A stretch of 64,000 nt of DNA, from NCBI GenBank assembly GCA_031772625.1, contig CM062805.1, forward strand, positions 800,635,592-800,699,591, read 5' to 3'. The notes under the pieces were generated by a model that searched no databases, was not told where the DNA came from, and was given only the letters and a program-made list of their open reading frames with translations. The first letter of the stretch is position 1. Every line of letters starts with the position of its first letter. Shown piece by piece: positions 36,017-48,539 of the stretch. Source of the stretch: Pinus tabuliformis (taxonomy: Eukaryota; Streptophyta; Pinopsida; Pinales; Pinaceae). Made by a program: the position numbers and the translations under genes.

Positions 36017-38364
36017 TGTTAGTGTCAGTCTTTTCAGCCTTCCTACAGTGATCAAATATGCTCTTACAAAGTGATCTCGGAGTGTCAAGGTCAAATTTTG
36101 TCATTTCAAAGAGTTTTCAAGCAAAATTTGGTCACTAGGCATTAGGTCTAGGGTTTGCCCAAATGTTAGTCCATGTCATCATTCAGCTAAGCCTATCATC
36201 ACTCAGAGGGTTTCCATAGTCATGTCAAGTTCCAATGAGTCATTTTACACCTTGTTCATGCTTCATGTTGCGCCCAGGCAAGGTCATTTCCCTCTCCTAG
36301 GGTTTTGAAGGCAATTTCTCTTGGATGGTCAAATCAGCCGGCAAAAATTGTTTCCTGATGTTCATACACCTTCCCCTATCCTTAAAGTACCTTATCAAAC
36401 ACTTCCCATCCCTTAGATCTGCCAAATTCCTCATTTTTGCACAAACCCTAGTTTCTAGCTACAACCTGGCAATTTTCTAGGTTTGGCCTGTGTTTTGTCC
36501 TTTTCGACCCCTTCCCCTCACTCAACCTCTAAGATTCCACTTTCCCCTACTTCCTAACATCCCTCCCCACTCCCAAAAATTTCCCCAAGAATTTAGAAGC
36601 CCCCTGTCCCCTTCATTTCGCTCCATTTCGACAAAATCTCTTGTTTCACACATCGGGACAAGTTGCACTCAAAAGCTGTTTCTGAGCAATCAAAGATGAA
36701 TTTTGCAAAACTGAGAGAGGTTTTTGTCCAAAACATGCCAAGGAAGAAAAACCTCTTTCACTTTTTACACAGGTGTCATGGTTTGAGAGAAATGTCAAAA
36801 ATACCGGCGAGAACGAAGGTGCTCCAAGGACGGTTGGCCAAAGCACAAAAACGAAGGAAAACGCCCGATCCACTCCAAATTTTGGCCAAAGCCTCTTTGA
36901 CTGAGCATGGTACTTGATTGGGGACTCCCAGCCCAAATTTCAAGAAATTTGGACAAAATTTTGTCATTTGTGAATTTTTTGTGCAATTTTACAGGTTTTG
37001 GCCGTTGGAGTGGTCTCACCCCGCGCGCGACCACTCGTGGGGACAGCTCAGAACGGGGAAAACTCTACATTTTTGGAATTTTCATGCAAAAATGCACTTT
37101 CCTATGGATGGAATTCAAATTTTATGGAGATTTGGGCTTCCAAAAGCTCAAAATACATGCAATTTTTGACTTTCTGCCCCTATTTAGAGTTGCAGAAAGC
37201 TGCCTTGGGAGAAATGACTTTTGATGGGTCAAATCAACTCCAAATTCTGAAATTTTAGTGGGGTTGGAAATTAGACTCATATACCTTTCCAACAAGCTCT
37301 CTTTCACTTGATTTGGACACCCGGAAGGCCCTCAAACACAACTGCCAATGTGCGCGACCACTCAGGGAAATTTCACCATTTTGACTATTTCGGCCTGCAA
37401 AACACTGTTTTTACTTTGGTTGACTCTTAATGCATGTAAATGATGGATTGTTGGGTAATTTTCATGGCACATGGATACATTTACTCTCCTTTAACACTTC
37501 TAGAAGTTTCCTTGATGTAAATAGTGAATATTAAATGCATGGATGGGTTACCTAAGTTTTAGAGGCAAGTTGTTTTGACTGCCTATTATCTAGTGCTCAG
37601 TTTAGAATTAGTTCAAACTGCTCCTAGGAAGCTGAGCTCGACCCCTAGAGGTGGGGAAAGGAGTTAGATGATCTATATTATGCCTTCTCTTGTTCATTTT
37701 CATGGTTGGACTTTTGAGGGAGAAACTCCTATTGTATATTTTACTTGTATCTCTGCAATTTGAGGAAAAGGAAGACCAGGGTTTTGCAGAAATCATTGGG
37801 ATTCTTGTGGACTCTTGTGTTGATGGTGTGTTCTCTTATTGTAATTGTAAGTGTGTTTATGTGTTCCATCTCTTTCTTTACTGCAGCTTATTAAACAAAT
37901 GAAGTGATAAAGTTTGAATTCATGCTTGCCATGCTCAGCTTTCAAATTTGTTTAATGTTTATGTTTTCCACTGTCTAGAGAGGATTCAAAGTCATTGTTT
38001 GCCCTCTTTAGCCTTCTTATCATTATTCCTTGATCATCCATCTCAGCTAAAGGCATCAGCGCAAACTCCTACCTTGCCCCAAAGACCCACCTGCAGAAAC
38101 TGTGTCAAATCCCCGCACCCTAAAATTGCAGATCCTCCAATTGCCACCAAAAACCCCAAAAACTTTAAATCAACCCTCCTTATCAGTTTACTAGCCTAAT
38201 ATCAGTGTTCCTAATTGGGTCAGCTCATCCTATTGAAAGATCTACCGAGTTTGACCGGAGAGAGCCTTCTCATACCCCGTAGGGCTAGCTACGAGGTGAA
38301 ATGGTTTGATGTTGCCTTGAAGGTTTACCTTCCTCAGCCTAGGGTGAAATCTCAAGCGCTAACA
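36017..38364 (+). repeat. 5' LTR of element 4
   Basis: It is 2,348 bp. It ends AAGCGCTAACA before a three-base spacer and the primer site. Short open frames shared with the other LTR (for example near 36663 and 56049) have no known motif and are not called. Motif GCGCGACCACTC occurs twice. Confidence 0.92.
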
Positions 38365-38367
38365 TAG

Positions 38368-38385
38368 TGGCGACCATACTGGGGA
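38368..38385 (+). promoter_or_regulatory. Primer-binding site of element 4
   Basis: TGGCGACCATACTGGGGA lies three bases after the LTR. It resembles the TGGCGACTCCRCTGGGGA sites of elements C and R but with about four central differences. The tRNA is probably Arg-like; not certain. Confidence 0.65.
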
Positions 38386-38883
38386 GAACATCTAATCCCT
38401 TGCTCATTGATGTGTTATTTCATAAGTCTTAGACGGAGCCTGAAGTTACGCCAGGTAGCCTTCGAAAACGCTCTTGTTTTACATCAGCGTTAGTAGATAA
38501 ACACTGCTTCAGTCAATCTCCGTGAGCTTTGTGGAGCACCTGGAAGGTATGCTTTTTGATAAGCAATCTAGTGGTTTTTCAATACTATTTCTAATCTTTT
38601 CTGCATTATGAGTTTAAAAATATAAGGGTTTTGGTGAATTGTGTGAAAATGGACAAATGAAGCTCAATCACTAATAATTGATGTTTTCTATGCAGAAGGA
38701 CGCGGAAATGGGGAATTATCGAGTAAAAACGAGAAGCGAAAGGAAAGTAACTGCTGTCCCGACAACAGGGAACCGGATGCGGACAAGATCAAGTAAAATT
38801 GGAGCCGAATAATCCAGGAAAAGAACGCAGGATACCGTGACGGAGAACGCAAGAAGGAAAGAGAAGACCTGAACGATTAGCGA

Positions 38884-38912
38884 ATCCCTCAGGATCTTCG
38901 ATCCTGAGGGAT
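38884..38912 (+). promoter_or_regulatory. Inverted repeat and TATA region of element 5 LTR
   Basis: A perfect 13-bp stem (ATCCCTCAGGATC facing its complement) closes a TTC loop. It lies about 50 bp upstream of TTATATAAAG. In the 3' LTR one stem base is changed. It could be a promoter-proximal protein site or a cruciform; function inferred only. Confidence 0.7.
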
Positions 38913-39510
38913 CGCTGCTTTAAGCTTATCTTTTGTATCTAGACATCTCCGTCATTGCTGTTATATAAAGGTACCACGCCATCGAGCGTGGGGAGACGAC
39001 TGTTGTTATAATTATAAACTCAGAACGATTTTGATCACTGAGCTTTTGTAAGATCTGATTTTGTACACTTTTTTTATGCAATCAATATAAAGGATTTGGT
39101 GTTCACTTCGTTTCTGTATCTGAAGTAACTCTAAGCAGTGTACCATCGTAGCCAAGGGCCCAGCTCCGACGGTCACTTGCTGTTGTATCATACGGTGATT
39201 TGTGTGGTTTTCTTATTTCTCTTGTTTCAGTAATCCGATACATTTCTTATATGATAGACTATGCTTCTTAATTAATATCTGAATCTGAATAAGTTCTGTA
39301 ATTCACGTCTCTGTATTACGCAAACTGAATCTATTCGAATTGCATCCATTTCTACAGCAAGTTATTGGTATGAATGTTATCATTATTGGATTCATATGAA
39401 ATAAGTATTTGTGAGGCTTGAAGATAATATCACTTTGTTCAGAAACATAGTCGCATCATACATTGCTCTCGGATCGCTACAGTAGTATAGACCGTGTACA
39501 TACTTCGGAG

Positions 39511-39665
39511 TTTGCTGTTCCATTTGGGTTTGCTGTTCCATTTGGGTTTGCTGTTCCATTTTATATGATTGACGTTTCCTGTTTATGATAGTTTGTTGTT
39601 CCATTTCATTACTGCTGTTCCATTTCATTACTGCTGTTCCATTTTAAGAATTGCTGTTCCATTTT
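39511..39665 (+). repeat. GCTGTTCCATTT repeats in element 5 5' LTR
   Basis: Seven copies are spaced mostly 17-18 bp, in two runs separated by a short unique stretch. The GCTGTTCC core is the same as the stem of the hairpin array at 46241-47050. Confidence 0.88.
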
Positions 39666-40045
39666 ACTTTCATTAATCTGCCTTTATTGCTTTCGCGTGA
39701 TAGCAGGCCTAAGGCTGTCGTGAGCCCAGCAAGACGCTGCCTAGCTCCCTGACCTATAAGCCCATGCTTTGGTTTCCTTTCTTTATCAGTTTCTAAAGGG
39801 AAGGGTTATTGGTTCCGTACCCTTGACTGATCATTTGCCTTGTGTGATTTCATTTTCTGAATTGGTTTAGTTACGGCTTAGTGTTTGTTTCCTTTCAAGT
39901 CATTAGAACGCTATACTACCGAGCACTACTTGGACAGAACAGCCTCGGATTGAGTTACTCCTTGAAAGAACAAAACGATCCCGGATTGACTTAATAATGT
40001 GGAATAATTGGTGGTGTGAGAGACCCTAGTTATCGCTCTACATTT

Positions 40046-40063
40046 TGGCGTCGTTGTCGGGGA
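40046..40063 (+). promoter_or_regulatory. Primer-binding site of element 5 (tRNA-Asp type)
   Basis: TGGCGTCGTTGTCGGGGA follows the LTR after three T. It differs by two C-to-T changes from the TGGCGCCGTTGCCGGGGA primer site known for tRNA-Asp-primed Athila elements. Confidence 0.85.
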
Positions 40064-40239
40064 AGGGGTAATAGCCATTTGTCCTTTATAGAGTAGTGGG
40101 CAAATCTGCTAGGAGGGAGTTGGATTTTAAAAACGGAAGGTAAGAACCTACGTACGGAGCATGTAAAAGCCCTGCTCCACCGTCCGCTCTCTTAGTAGAA
40201 TTGCTGGTTAAATAGGATTTAGCAGTTTAATTGGAGTGC

Positions 40240-43200
40240 ATGACTAAGCAGAAAAAGTTAGAAAAAGATCAAAAGCCTCCATCCAAAGCTAAGGGGCCGG
40301 TGACCCTTGGACGAAAGACCTTCATAGACGAAATCTATAAGAAAGCCGACTCTCAGCCATCAGTAGGTTATAAGAAAGTCAATTCTAAACAGCCTACTAG
40401 TTCCCTTCAGGCCTCGGGATCACCATCCGAAGCCGTTGCTGAGGTGCACAGTCGAACAGAGGAGCAGGATTTTCAAGAAATTGAAAATTTGACTCCTGGA
40501 CCATTGCATGAAGGGACCCAAAGTAACCTTTGTGAAGGAGAAGGAGAAACAGGGGAAGTTGAGGAACCTAGATCTCCTATTGAATTGAACTAGCCTTTGA
40601 ATAGCCCGGACAAGGGAAGCGCTGTAAAAATCCTTGTTGAAGGAATTCATTCACCGCAGACAGTTGGGGCCATTATCATCCCTGATCAAGGGAGTGGTGT
40701 CAAGACAATCCCTGTTAAGACTATCCCTCCTCAACCAAGGAACACTCTCTTGGAAATTCCTGAAGATTACTGGCATATATTCGATCCCATGGTGCAGAAC
40801 CAGCCAAACACCCAGACCTCCACATTGCAATATCCGATAGTAGATTCTGCAGCAAATGCGCCCATGAAAGCCATCCATCTCCAGCATATTCCCACATTTC
40901 ATGGCCTCACATCAGAAGATCCGGACGCCTTCTTGTTCGAATTTGATGTATTATGTAGAGGATACGATTACACCACCGACCCCCAGAAACTGAAATTGTT
41001 CCCCTCTACATTAAAAGGGGCCGCGTTGAGATGGTTTATGGGCTTAGGTGGTGGGGTTATTAACAATTGGGATCAAATGAAAGAAGCCTTTTTAAAGAAA
41101 TACCAAGATTACTGTAGATCGAGGGAATTAAAAGATGAAATCTTTCAAATGTCAGCCAGACCAAACGAAACCTTAGAAGAATATGTGGAACGTTTCCAAT
41201 ATAACTTGCAAAGATCCCCTTATGCATCACTACCTCTGCCTGATAACGTGTTGAAAACTGCATTAATTAGAGGTATGAGAGAGCAATGGATCGAAACGTT
41301 AAACATCATGGGGAAAGGAGACATTTATCAGGAAAATTTCGCCGATATCATTGATCTGTGTATCAGGAGCTCAAGAGGCAGCACGAGGATAAAACCAGCG
41401 GAATATGATCGCTTCCCCAGAGATAACAGAACATTAACAGAGGGAGTAACACGGGTGGAACTTGGAAATTTGCTAGAAAATTTTAAAACTGATATCCTGG
41501 GAACATTAACTACACAACTTGACATTGTGCAGGCTAAACAGAAGCAAGCTGAGGCAGAGCAGAATCTAGCCATTTTTTGCCCACGATGCAGGAAGAAACA
41601 CAGCCATAAGGAATGCCCGCTGGATACAGTCCAAATATGTGCTATCTGCACCAAGGAACACCTGACCGAAAGCTACCCTTCACTGCCTGGTTTGAAGGCA
41701 GTATACAAAGAAGCAGAAGAGGAGTCAGAACCAGCATATTTTGTTAACCAGCGTCGTCAATGGCAGCCTAGGCAACCAGGTATGTTTTCAGATCCCTCCT
41801 CTTCTTTTCAACCCCCGCAGTTCAGTACACAGCAACAGAACATGTGGCAAAATCAGTCCCAACCCCCGTTTTCAAATTGGTCACCTCAAATGTTTCCTAC
41901 TCCGAATCCTTGGATGTCCCAATTTGGTTGGCCAAACTGCCCTTATCCTCCACCATATTGGCAGAATAGTTCCTATCCTCCACAGTGGACCCCTTCCACT
42001 TCGCAAGGCTCATCCTGGCAGACAAGCTGGCCAAGATCGACATATCAGCCAGCAGGATCAATCCCACTCCCTCAACCAACTCTGCCAGCCTTACAACAAA
42101 ATCTCCAGTCTAATCTGAGACCGCAACTCCCAGACCAACCCAATCCCAACCCTAATAATAGGCCAGTCCAATCTATCCAGATCATAGACACATCAGAGAT
42201 TGAGTCTGACCTAAGGGAGTGTAACGATCTTCAGTTAAGATCGGGACGAATAATAGAAACAGAGGGAGACAAAATGATTCATATTGAAAATCAGTTACCA
42301 GTAGAACAACCCCCACAACGGGAGGATGAAAACAAAGAGCAAAACAATAAACAAGCAAGTACATCCTCTCCTCCTTTCCCAGAACGATTAGTCATATCTC
42401 GACCTATACAACCTCCAGACTTTGACATTTTGGGAGAATTACAAAATTTTTATATAAAGATTTCATTCCTCCAAGCTATACAAGATATTCCTATATATGC
42501 GAAAACCATAAAGGAATTATGCATAAAAAAATCAAGGAGGAATACAAATACTAACCCTAGAATCCAAGTAGTTGGTACTTTATCCGACCTATTATCAGGA
42601 AAGGAGACACCTATCAAATATGAAGATCCCGGGAACCCAATTGTAACCGTTCAAATCTATGGCCAAACCCTGACTAACGCTCTAGTCGACCTGGGAGCTG
42701 CAATCAACATTTTGACAACCTCCACCTGCCAAAAGCTTGGCATTACGTCAGTAGAACCTACTTCTACTCTGTTAGAATTGGCAGATCGATCTGTAGTTCG
42801 ACCAGAAGGTACTCTGAATGATGTCATGGTTTCCGTAGATTCATGGGAGTATCCCACAGATTTCCTGGTAATTAATCCTAAAACCCGACTAGATGGACAT
42901 CCGTTAATCCTAGGCAGACCCTGGCTTGCTACTGCCGATGCCTACATAGGCTGCCGGCAGGGAAACATGACTATAGCTAAAGGACCTGATGTTAAAAATT
43001 TAATTTTATATCCACCAGCTCAGCCAAGCCTGCCAATGATTAAAACTAACTCTTATCCTGTATCATATCTTGCTAACAACATCAGATCTCCATTAACTAT
43101 ACAGAAGGCGTTGGACTTCAAGGATCAAACAGAAGACGATGCCATTAACAATTTTATTAGTCAAACTGAAGCTAGAAAACATATGCAGTGTCTTATGATA

Positions 43201-45162
43201 GAGGCAGCATTTGACAGTGAGCTAGAAGAAGATCCCTTAAAAGATCCGCATGATCAGACAATACCAGTAACTGTTGTTGCTAATAGTAATGTAGTGGAAA
43301 TTGAACCTCGTAAAACTTTGAATATGAACGCCAATCTTACACCAGATCAAGAGACAAAACTTGTTAGTCTGTTACAAAAATACAACGATGAATTTGCGTG
43401 GGATTACCCCGACATGAAGGGGATTGATCCTCAATTATGCACCCATCACATCTATATAGAGAAAGATGCAAGACCTGTCCATCAGCCACAAAGAAGACTC
43501 AACCCTCACCTAAAGGAGATAGTGAAAGATGAACTTCAGAAGCTCTTAGATGTTAACTTTATTTACCCTATCTCTGACAGTAAATGGGTCTCTCCCCTTG
43601 TGGTGGTACCCAAGAAAAATGGAAAATGGAGGATTTGCGTCGATTACAGGGAGTTAAACAAGGCTACGCAAAAGGATCACTTTCCCCTCCCATTTATAGA
43701 TCAAGTATTGGACACGTTAGCAGGGAAGAAATTTTTCTCCTTTTTGGATGGCTTCAGTGGATATAACCAAATCCAAATTGCCCCTGAAGACCAGGATAAA
43801 ACTACCTTTACGTGCCCTTGGGGAACGTTTGCCTATCGTGTATTACCCTTCGGCGTATGTAACGCCCCTGCTACATTTCAAAGGGATATTCTCAGTATTT
43901 TTGCAGATCTAATAAACGATGGACTTGAGGTGTATATGGACGACTTCACACCATATGGGGATGAATTTGATCCAACTCTGGATACCCTGGAAAAAGTTCT
44001 ACAACGCTGCATTGCTACCAGACTCTGCCTGAGCCACGAGAAGTGCTACATGATGATGACGGAAGGGCTCATTCTAGGGCACTACATTTCAGCAGCTGGC
44101 ATCCAGGTAGACCCTGCTAAAATTCAGATTCTTTTGCTCATCCCTACCCCCACTACTCAAACAGAGGTACGTAGTTTCCTTGGATTTTCTGGATATTACA
44201 GACGCTTTATAGAACATTATTCACGAATTGCAGCACCTCTATATGCTCTGACAGGTAATGTCGATTTTTTGTGGACAGATAAATGCGACCAAGCTTTTAA
44301 AGAATTGAAAAAGTTGCTGTCAATAGCTCCAGTCCTTCGAGGACCAAACTGGAATCTGCCATTCCAGATCTCATCGGATGCCTCGGATACAGCAATCGGG
44401 GCAGTCCTAGGACAAGAAGAGGATAAGAAGCCATACGCTATTTACTATATTAGCAAAAATTTATCCTCTGCCGAGCTCAATTATACTGTTACTGAAAAGG
44501 AATTTCTCGCTGTAATTCATGCTGTTAATAAATTTAGGCATTATATTACAGGTTACCCTGTTGTGTTATATACAGATCATTCTGCTATTAAATATCTAGC
44601 AAACAAACCTGTCACGAATGCTAGAGTAACTCGATGGTTGATCCTGTTGCAGGAGTTTGACATCACAATTAAGGATCGACCTGGCAAGGAGAACCCTGTA
44701 GCCGACTTCCTCTCAAGAATACCCAAATCAATCGAAGCAGCAGCCGTGGAAGATCAATTCCCTGACGAACATCTGTTTGCCGTTGCCACTCGAACACCCT
44801 GGTATGCTGACGTCGCCAATTACCTTGCAGTGGGTAAGTTACCAAAACACCTAACCCCTCAGGAACGAAAGCAAATTGTTCAAAAAAGCACACGATTTTC
44901 GTGGATTGGAGACCATTTATTCCATATAGGGGCAGACATGCAAATCAGAAGGTGTATTCGAGAGGATGAGATCCTAGACATCTTAAAGGCTTGTCACAGT
45001 GGACCATGCGGGGGCACTTTGCCGACAAGAGAACAGCACATAAAATACTACAGGCAGGGTACTATTGGCCTACAATCTTTAAGGACGCAAAAAAGTTTGT
45101 GCAGGCCTGTGATAGCTGCCAGCGAGCAGGAAAGCCTGGTCAAGATGATGAAATGCCTCTGA
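40240..45162 (+). pseudogene. Gag-Pol polyprotein of element 5 (gag, protease, RT, RNase H)
   Basis: One frame runs from ATG at 40240 to 45162, with a TAG at 40591-40593. Gag: FHGLTSEDPDAFLFEF and WDQMKEAFLKKYQDY near 40900-41110. A degenerate double knuckle (CPRCRKKHSHKECP, CAICTKEH) lies near 41580-41660. A proline- and tryptophan-rich linker follows. Protease near 42685 reads VDLGAAINIL and later LILGRPW. Reverse transcriptase: RICVDYRELNKATQKDHFPL, FLDGFSGYNQIQIAPEDQDK and EVYMDDFTPYGD near 43930. RNase H at about 44370-44620 keeps SDASDTAIGAVL and LYTDHSAIKYL. At 45010-45014 (a run of five G) the frame shifts into integrase. Apart from the TAG and that shift the long frame is intact, so this was active recently. 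Confidence 0.9.
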
Positions 45163-46132
45163 GACCACAAGTGGTTATTGAGCCATTTGAACGATGGGCT
45201 CTCGATTTCGTCGGGCCCATTAATCCACCATCAAACCAAAGGACATACATCCTGGTAGCAACAGACTATGTTACTAAATGGGTTGAGGCTGAATCATTAG
45301 CTAGGGCTACAGAAGATTCGGTAATACAATTTTTGTTCCATTTGTTTGTACGTTATGGACTTCCGAGAGAAGTAATTACAGATGGTGGACCACAATTTGT
45401 TGGAAACAAACTAGCTGCAACATTTAACAATTATCATATCCAACACAAGATTACTACCCCCTACCATCCGCAGGCAAATGGACAAGTAGAAAACAGTAAC
45501 AAGATAATTGAGTCAATCTTAACAAAGACCATCGCATCACACAGGCGTGATTGGGCTGCTCGGCTACCTGAAGCACTGTGGGCTTATAGAACCACATGGA
45601 GAAGTACGACAGGCTATTCACCTTATCAATTGGTGTTTTGGAAACAACCAATCTTTCCTATCGAATTCGAGATCCAAACACTACGAACTGCACAAGAGGT
45701 TGGCCTAGATCTGAATGAGGCACAAATCAATCGACTACGACAAATCAACGAATTGGATGAGGTTAGGCTCTCTGCATTACAAAACACAGCATTAATCCAA
45801 CAGCAGCGAGCTAAGTGGCACGATGCACTTATAAAGAATAAAGTCTTCCATGAAGGAGACTGGGCTCTGCTATACGATTCTCGGTTCCAGGACTTCCCGG
45901 GAAACTCCAGACTCGCTGGCTAGGACCATATGAGATCCAGAAGGTGCACGACAATGGGACCCTCACTCTGATCATGATTGACGGTTCTGGACATACGTTC
46001 AAAGTAAATGGCCACCGAGTTCGTCCCTATCGAAGACCTCTTACTCGGGAATCCTTTTGTCAACAGCTTCAGCAAGATACTGATTTGGAGATCCTAGCAG
46101 AGGAAGTGAAATCTTCCTCACCCATAACTTAA
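44991..46132 (+). pseudogene. Integrase of element 5
   Basis: From about 45012 the second frame gives the zinc finger HFADKRTAHKILQAGYYWPT with CDSCQ. The catalytic core reads WALDFVGPI, EVITDGGPQFVG and NGQVENSNKI (D, D, E all present), then RTTWRSTTGYSPYQLVFWK. Another one-base shift near 45902-45904 (AAA) moves the end to a third frame, finishing with NGHRVRPYRRPLTRE and a stop at 46130-46132. Both shifts lie at homopolymers, so either slippage mutations or sequencing errors are possible. The enzyme would join cDNA to nuclear DNA. Confidence 0.87.
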
Positions 46133-46240
46133 GCAATTTGTTTTTCATAATTTGTACATAACATCCTGTATATATGTTCTTTTCATCTTTGTTTTGTAGT
46201 ATTTTGGTTACCTTATTTTGCACAGCACTCGTTTGATTTT

Positions 46241-47050
46241 GCTGTTCCTTTTTAAAAGGAACAGCACTCGTGTGATTCTGCTGTTCCTTTTCAAAAGGAA
46301 CAACACTTTTGGTGTTTTGCTGTTCCTTTGCAAAAAGGAACAACACTTGTTGTTTTGCTGTTCCTTTTCGAAAAGGAACAACACTTTTTATTTTGCTATT
46401 CCTTTGCGAAAAGGAACAGCACTTTTGTGTTTTGGAATTTTTGTTGTTCCTTTGCGAAAAGGAACAACACTTTTGTGTTTTGGAATTTTTGCTGTTCCTT
46501 TGCGAAAAGGAGCAGCACATTTGTGTTTTGGAATTTTTGCTGTTCCTTTGCGAAAAGGAACAACACTTTGACGTTTTGGAATTTTTGTTGTTCCTTTGGA
46601 AAAAGGAACAACACTTTTTGTTCTGCTATTCCTTTGCGAAAAGGAACAACACTTTTTGGCTTTGCTGTTCCTTTGCGAAAAGGAACAGCCCGTGTGGATT
46701 TTTGCTGTTCCTTTGCGAAAAGGAACAGCCCGTGTGGATTTTTGCTGTTCCTTTGCGAAAAGGAACAGCCCGTGTGGATTTTTGCTGTTCCTTTGCGAAA
46801 AGGAACAACCCGTGTGGATTTTTGCTGTTCCTTTGCGAAAAGGAACAACCCGTGTGGATTTTTTGTTGTTCCTTTGTGAAAAGGAACAGCCCGTGTGGAT
46901 TTTTGCTGTTCCTTTGCGAAAAGGAACAACCCGTGTGGATTTTTGCTGTTCCTTTGCGAAAAGGAACAGCACGTGTGGATTTTTGCTGTTCCTTTGCGAA
47001 AAGGAACAACACTCTTTGTGCTTTGTTGTTCCTTTGCGAAAAGGAACAAC
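46241..47050 (+). repeat. Tandem array of 20 hairpins with GNRA-type loops
   Basis: Each unit has arm GCTGTTCCTTT (or GTTGTTCC), a four-base loop, then AAAGGAACAGC or AAAGGAACAAC. Most loops are GCGA; others are GCAA, GGAA and GTGA, all of GNRA form. A few units have TTA, TCA or TCGA. Period is exactly 40 bp in the later part (46681-47020), with linker CCGTGTGGATTTTT, and 37-48 bp earlier. All frames on both strands are nearly stop-free as a consequence; I do not call the long open frames here genes. It lies just after integrase. Confidence 0.92.
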
Positions 47051-48539
47051 ACTCACATATTTCTTTTTTTCAAGATGCAGAATTTGGTTTTTCTTTTCCG
47101 CAAGATGAGTCATTCACATGCTTCGCTCAGAGAAGACACCATCAGAACCTTTCTGCTTCTATTTGGACGTTTTGTGATTATGCTCTCCTAAATCCTTTAG
47201 ATATAGCAATGACATTATGCAATCAACATAAAAGCATGATATACCGAAACCTGCATATCACAAATCGCTATTATTTTAACAGTCAGCATATATAAGAAGA
47301 CAAGAGGAAGGACATTAACTTTCGTCTTTACTGTCATTACCTTGTTCCTGAACCATGGTTTGGTAATTTTTATCATGTCGATTTCCCTAAAAACTTTCTT
47401 GATCATTACTGAGGAATATGAGCAAACAATTTATATCTGTCTGTTGGGATTGTAAGACTTCTTCCACCATTCCCCGCTCTTAAGGAGTGCGGAACCACCC
47501 TTATGTGTAATCGAACAAAGAAAAAAGAAGTGTGCTGCAAAAGAAGAATAAAAAAGAAAAAAATATATATATATATAAAAACAAGATATGAAATTGTCAA
47601 ATGCAGGATAGGGGGTCTCATTCAGAGCCAGCCTACCATGATCATAAGGATGGAAGCGAAGTGGCATTCCCATTACGGCCACCACACCAGGGATATGGTT
47701 CAAAGGTAAAATAACAAGCAAACCTTGGAACAGGAGGTCTCATCACGAGCCGGCCTGACCACGTTTCGTGCCTACCTTGTGAATGGAATTATGGCTATCT
47801 GGTCACCAAGCCAGCATAATGGCCTGCATCTTGACAAAGCACTCTTCAGTAGATACACAAAGGATAATGGTTCCGGAGGGTGAGATAAACAACTTTGCCA
47901 AGGTTATGAACACCTGTTGGTAGCAGAGCTCTGTTAATGGCATTGGAGTCGTAATATTTACACCAACAGGTATGATATTAAGTCTGTTTGTCTTTTATAT
48001 CCTTTGCATGTATCATATGTCACACCCTGATATAATTATCGCATGAGCATTATCACCAATCATGGCAACGGAATCGACAATGACTACTGGAGACTTGGTA
48101 CAGTTGACAGATGTCCAACCCTCGGTTCCTCATTATATCACACTGGCTTATCTTAAAAGCGATCCATTTTTCTGCCTCGGTTTCGGTACTTCATTGTCCT
48201 TTTACAACATGGCATAATTTCCACCTGCTGTACTTTATGATTTGACTCCCGACTGGCTGCTGCTCCTCTCTTTGACGGCTGGGGGCAGCCTATCAGATCG
48301 CGGGGGGGGAGGTGACCTCATTACTCCAATGGTTACGTGGCTGCACACCATTCGGGCAAAATAATGACACGATTTAACGGTATGATGATCTCATTCTACG
48401 GACTGCCACCCACGGTCTTTCTCTTTGCTGCATGCTCTGCGAAAATCCTTCCTAAAAATAGCAGCGAGTACCCTCTCTGTTCGGTAAATACCGCGGACAG
48501 TTGCTGTGTCATTCCCGAGTTCATTCCTGAGAGTAAGCT
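47051..48539 (+). other. Noncoding spacer of element 5 between hairpin array and accessory ORF
   Basis: No ORF of note. It contains an (AT)n run at about 47562-47577, two similar GGTCTCAT...GAGCC stretches near 47612 and 47732, and a run of G at 48302. It may be the leader for a spliced or subgenomic mRNA of the accessory ORF, though I see no decisive splice site. Confidence 0.6.

Larger units (their letters stand above)
38530..40042 (+). repeat. 5' LTR of element 5
   Basis: It is 1,513 bp with a 13-bp-stem hairpin at 38884-38912, a TATA (TTATATAAAG, 38961-38970) and seven copies of a GCTGTTCCATTT-type repeat at about 39511-39665. The other LTR has nine copies, which accounts for its extra length. 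Confidence 0.93.

Noticed and set aside
36490-37258. Overlapping open frames in LTRs of element 4 (also 55541-56310)
   Set aside because: Shared by both LTRs only because the LTRs are near-identical; no motif and several frames overlap.
46681-47050. CRISPR-like look (regular hairpin repeats with spacers)
   Set aside because: Spacers are nearly identical to each other, no cas genes exist and the setting is a plant retrotransposon.
46309-47295. 328-residue and shorter overlapping open frames on both strands in the hairpin array
   Set aside because: The 40-bp unit has almost no stops in any frame, so long frames appear automatically on both strands. The peptides are repeats of one another with no start context.
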